In this document: positions 14,266 through 15,159 of the stretch, piece after piece
How the letters are laid out: the number at the start of each line of letters is the position of its first letter
Numbering within the stretch: the stretch's first letter is position 1
Assembly: GCA_023443285.1 (NCBI GenBank)
Contig: JAEZVB010000142.1
Coordinates: 1-15,159, forward strand
Source of the DNA: Bacillota bacterium
Lineage (GTDB): Bacteria > Bacillota > Negativicutes > Sporomusales > Sporomusaceae
Direction: 5' to 3'
Length of the DNA stretch: 15,159 bases
Translations under genes and position numbers: made by a program
The notes under the pieces: model-generated
Databases searched by the model: none
What the model was told of the DNA's origin: nothing
What the model saw: the letters and a program-made list of their open reading frames with translations, nothing else

Positions 14266-14562
14266 TTATTGCTCTTTTTTGGCAATAAAGCAGTCGCGAC
14301 AATAAATAGGACGATCATTGCGAGGTTTAAATGGAACTTGCGTAACTACACCACATTCGGCACATACTGCCTCATGCATTTCACGTGGGGCAGACTGCGC
14401 TTCACCGCCATCACGGCTGCGTCTTCTGTTACCCCGGCATTCCCGACAACGAGCAGGTTCATTTTCAAAGCCTTTTTCTGCATAGAACTCCTGCTCCCCT
14501 GCAGTAAAAACAAAGTCTTTTCCACAGTCCTTACACTTAAGAGTTTTGTCCTCAAAAGCCAT
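14266..14562 (-). CDS. Double zinc-ribbon protein
   Basis: The protein has 98 aa and starts at ATG 14562, with GAGGGG 9 nt upstream. It carries two Cys4 sites. The first is CKDCGKDF (Cys 10, 13) with CRECRG (about Cys 39, 42), matching the probable zinc-ribbon domain zf-trcl (KCKDCGKDFVFTAGEQEFYAEKGFENEPARC). The second, after a basic Arg/Ser linker, is CAECGVVTQVPF with CRDCF near the C-terminus. Proteins of this layout are common in Clostridia and Negativicutes, but no function is established that I know of; nucleic acid binding is plausible from the basic linker. I see no promoter immediately upstream. The gene follows the folded RNA at 14591-14830 by 28 nt and probably depends on its promoter. 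Confidence 0.85.
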   Translation of the reverse strand: MAFEDKTLKCKDCGKDFVFTAGEQEFYAEKGFENEPARCRECRGNRRRSRDGGEAQSAPREMHEAVCAECGVVTQVPFKPRNDRPIYCRDCFIAKKEQ

Positions 14563-14590
14563 TAAAGAAATCCCCTCACCTTATGAAATT

Positions 14591-14830
14591 AAAAACCGCT
14601 GCTTAGCCGACCTGGTCTTTGACCCCACACTCGCCTGCTGGAAGGGTCGCTACTAAGAATTCAATCTCCTCACTACTGCTTCTCTCGATCATATGTACCT
14701 ATTGTCCCGATCGGCAGGGCTTACCTCTAAGCCGCACCATGCTCAAAGCCACTTTGGGCTTCTTACGTGGGTCGTTTCGCCTGCGACTGGCATCGACTTT
14801 CAACCACAGACCTAAGCAAACTGGTTCTTA
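14591..14830 (-). ncRNA. Folded RNA of about 240 nt upstream of the zinc-ribbon gene (candidate raiA-motif or leader RNA)
   Basis: A good promoter (14837-14865) opens a non-coding stretch that folds extensively. The ends pair: AAGAACC (14823-14829) with GGTTTTT (14591-14597), and TTGCTTAG (14812-14819) with CTAAGCAG (14599-14606). Inside are GTGG/CCAC (14804-14807 with 14767-14770) and GTCG/CGAC (14794-14797 with 14771-14774). There are also AAGCC/GGCTT (14757-14761 with 14746-14750), GGCTTA/TAAGCC with GAGG loop (14718-14733), CGATC/GATCG (14709-14713 with 14686-14690) and GACCC/GGGTC (14644-14648 with 14621-14625). The 3' end is a U-run. It does not read as tmRNA, RNase P or SRP RNA. The size, the end-to-end helix and the same locus as hpf (raiA) make the clostridial raiA motif a candidate, but this is inference; a cis-regulatory leader is the alternative. 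Confidence 0.6.
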
Positions 14831-14836
14831 CCTTAG

Positions 14837-14865
14837 ATTATAGGATTGCCTACCGAAAAATGCAA
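14837..14865 (-). promoter_or_regulatory. Promoter of the folded RNA
   Basis: On the minus strand TTGCAT (14860-14865) and a perfect TATAAT (14837-14842) are 17 nt apart. The predicted start near 14830 falls exactly where the end-closing helix begins. Confidence 0.8.
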
Positions 14866-14873
14866 GTAGATAT

Positions 14874-14893
14874 TTTTTAGACGGTTCTAAAAA
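14874..14893. repeat. AT-rich inverted repeat upstream of the folded RNA
   Basis: TTTTTAGA (14874-14881) and TCTAAAAA (14886-14893) are exact inverted copies around a CGGT centre. It lies 8 bp upstream of the -35 of the folded RNA and about 45 bp before the rightward sigma-D-like promoter. It could be an operator, or chance in AT-rich DNA. Confidence 0.35.
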
Positions 14894-14938
14894 TTAATTA
14901 CCAAAAATAGTTTTTTAAATATTTTTCTAATAATCTCT

Positions 14939-14965
14939 TAACAAATTTGGAAATATTTGCGATAT
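14939..14965 (+). promoter_or_regulatory. Sigma-D (sigma-28)-like promoter of the right-edge ORF
   Basis: TAAC (14939-14942), 15 nt, then TGCGATAT (14958-14965) resembles the motility sigma factor consensus TAAA-N15-GCCGATAT, with CGATAT intact. The implied start is about 14 nt before ATG 14986, with the ribosome binding site at the very 5' end. Confidence 0.4.
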
Positions 14966-14985
14966 AAATGATGAGGTGACTAATC

Positions 14986-15159
14986 ATGAATATATCAAAA
15001 ATCTCGTCAGCTACCCATTCTGTAACGGTTAATAATAGCCAAGACAGCATCGTTGCTGCTCTGCAAAAACGCAAAGAAGATTTGACACGGGAGTTTGACA
15101 CTTGTATAAACAAAAAATGCCCACAAAGCCTTGAAATAGGCTTATTTTTTTGTCAAATT
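14986..15159 (+). CDS. Partial rightward ORF, possibly FlxA-like, running off the window
   Basis: ATG 14986 has GAGGTGA 6 nt upstream, and the frame stays open to the window edge (58 codons). The product starts MNISKISSATHSVTVNNSQDS, a polar, Ser/Asn-rich stretch, and continues with a helical, charged segment IVAALQKRKEDLTREFDTCINKKCP. This is reminiscent of FlxA-like proteins, short coiled-coil proteins expressed with flagella, and the sigma-D-like promoter fits that. From about residue 47 the frame runs through a terminator-like hairpin (15126-15151), and the residues there (LEIGLFFCQI) look unlike the rest. The gene may be decayed, frameshifted, or simply end just outside. The family call is tentative. 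Confidence 0.45.
   Translation, partial: MNISKISSATHSVTVNNSQDSIVAALQKRKEDLTREFDTCINKKCPQSLEIGLFFCQI
15082..15110 (+). promoter_or_regulatory. Near-consensus vegetative promoter inside the right-edge ORF
   Basis: TTGACA (15082-15087), 17 nt, TATAAA (15105-15110): eleven of twelve consensus bases at ideal spacing, on the plus strand. It points out of the window toward the next gene. Confidence 0.55.
15126..15151 (+). terminator. Terminator-like hairpin just after the internal promoter
   Basis: AAGCCT (15126-15131) pairs with AGGCTT (15138-15143), with a 6-nt loop, followed by A and seven T (15145-15151). The stem is short but the T-run is good. It lies about 10 nt past the start predicted for the promoter at 15082-15110. 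Confidence 0.55.

Noticed and set aside
14100..14318. Leftward ORF overlapping the terminator and glnH promoter
   Set aside because: It crosses a clear terminator and overlaps the end of the zinc-ribbon gene in another frame.
14591..14830. tmRNA, RNase P RNA, SRP RNA or T-box leader
   Set aside because: No tag-peptide frame or CCA end, no RNase P core box, no SRP GGAAG apical motif, and no T-box GGTGG sequence was found.
14619..14843. Rightward ORF of 74 codons opposite the folded RNA
   Set aside because: It has no ribosome binding site, an odd composition (Ser/Arg/Pro-rich), and lies over a promoter and helices read on the other strand.
14898..15113. Leftward ORF of 71 codons at the right edge
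   Set aside because: It is antisense to the rightward ORF with the better ribosome binding site and promoter, and it lacks recognisable protein character.

Overview
The window looks like chromosome from an anaerobic, spore-former-related Firmicute with an outer membrane (Negativicutes, Sporomusa/Pelosinus-like). That placement is an inference. It rests on a Tat-exported [FeFe]-hydrogenase with a cytochrome b anchor, a DUF5693-csaB pair, a long-form ribosome hibernation factor next to secA-prfB, a secA-prfB order typical of Firmicutes, a sigma-H-type promoter, and strong GGAGG ribosome binding sites with many GTG/TTG starts. No mobile element, CRISPR array, tRNA or rRNA is visible.

Nearly everything is transcribed leftward (minus strand). 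Going in the direction of transcription from the right: a promoter and a folded RNA of about 240 nt (14591-14830), a 98-aa zinc-ribbon protein, a glutamine/polar amino acid ABC transporter (lipoprotein glnH, terminator plus a fresh promoter, permease glnP, ATPase glnQ), a cold-shock protein, and the hibernation factor hpf behind a sigma-H-like promoter. Then come the three-gene extracytoplasmic [FeFe]-hydrogenase operon (catalytic subunit, Tat-signal small subunit, cytochrome b), secA and prfB (with the programmed +1 frameshift), a DUF2993 protein, a DUF5693 membrane protein, and csaB, which runs off the left edge.

Two genes face right: a 74-aa unknown protein (10363-10587) divergent from the hydrogenase operon, and a partial ORF at the right edge (14986 on) behind a sigma-D-like promoter.

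Functionally the window mixes housekeeping (export, translation termination, ribosome hibernation, cold shock), envelope biogenesis (DUF2993, DUF5693, CsaB), amino acid uptake, and hydrogen metabolism. The hydrogenase operon sits between hpf and secA, which are neighbours in many Firmicutes, so it may be an insertion into a conserved block.

The least explained items are the folded RNA at 14591-14830, the 74-aa ORF whose ribosome binding site sits in the loop of a perfect hairpin, and a near-consensus promoter followed at once by a terminator-like hairpin at the right edge. Several starts differ from the longest ORF: secA (TTG at 7550), hpf (ATG at 11240), glnQ (ATG at 12493), and prfB (GTG at 5013 with frameshift).
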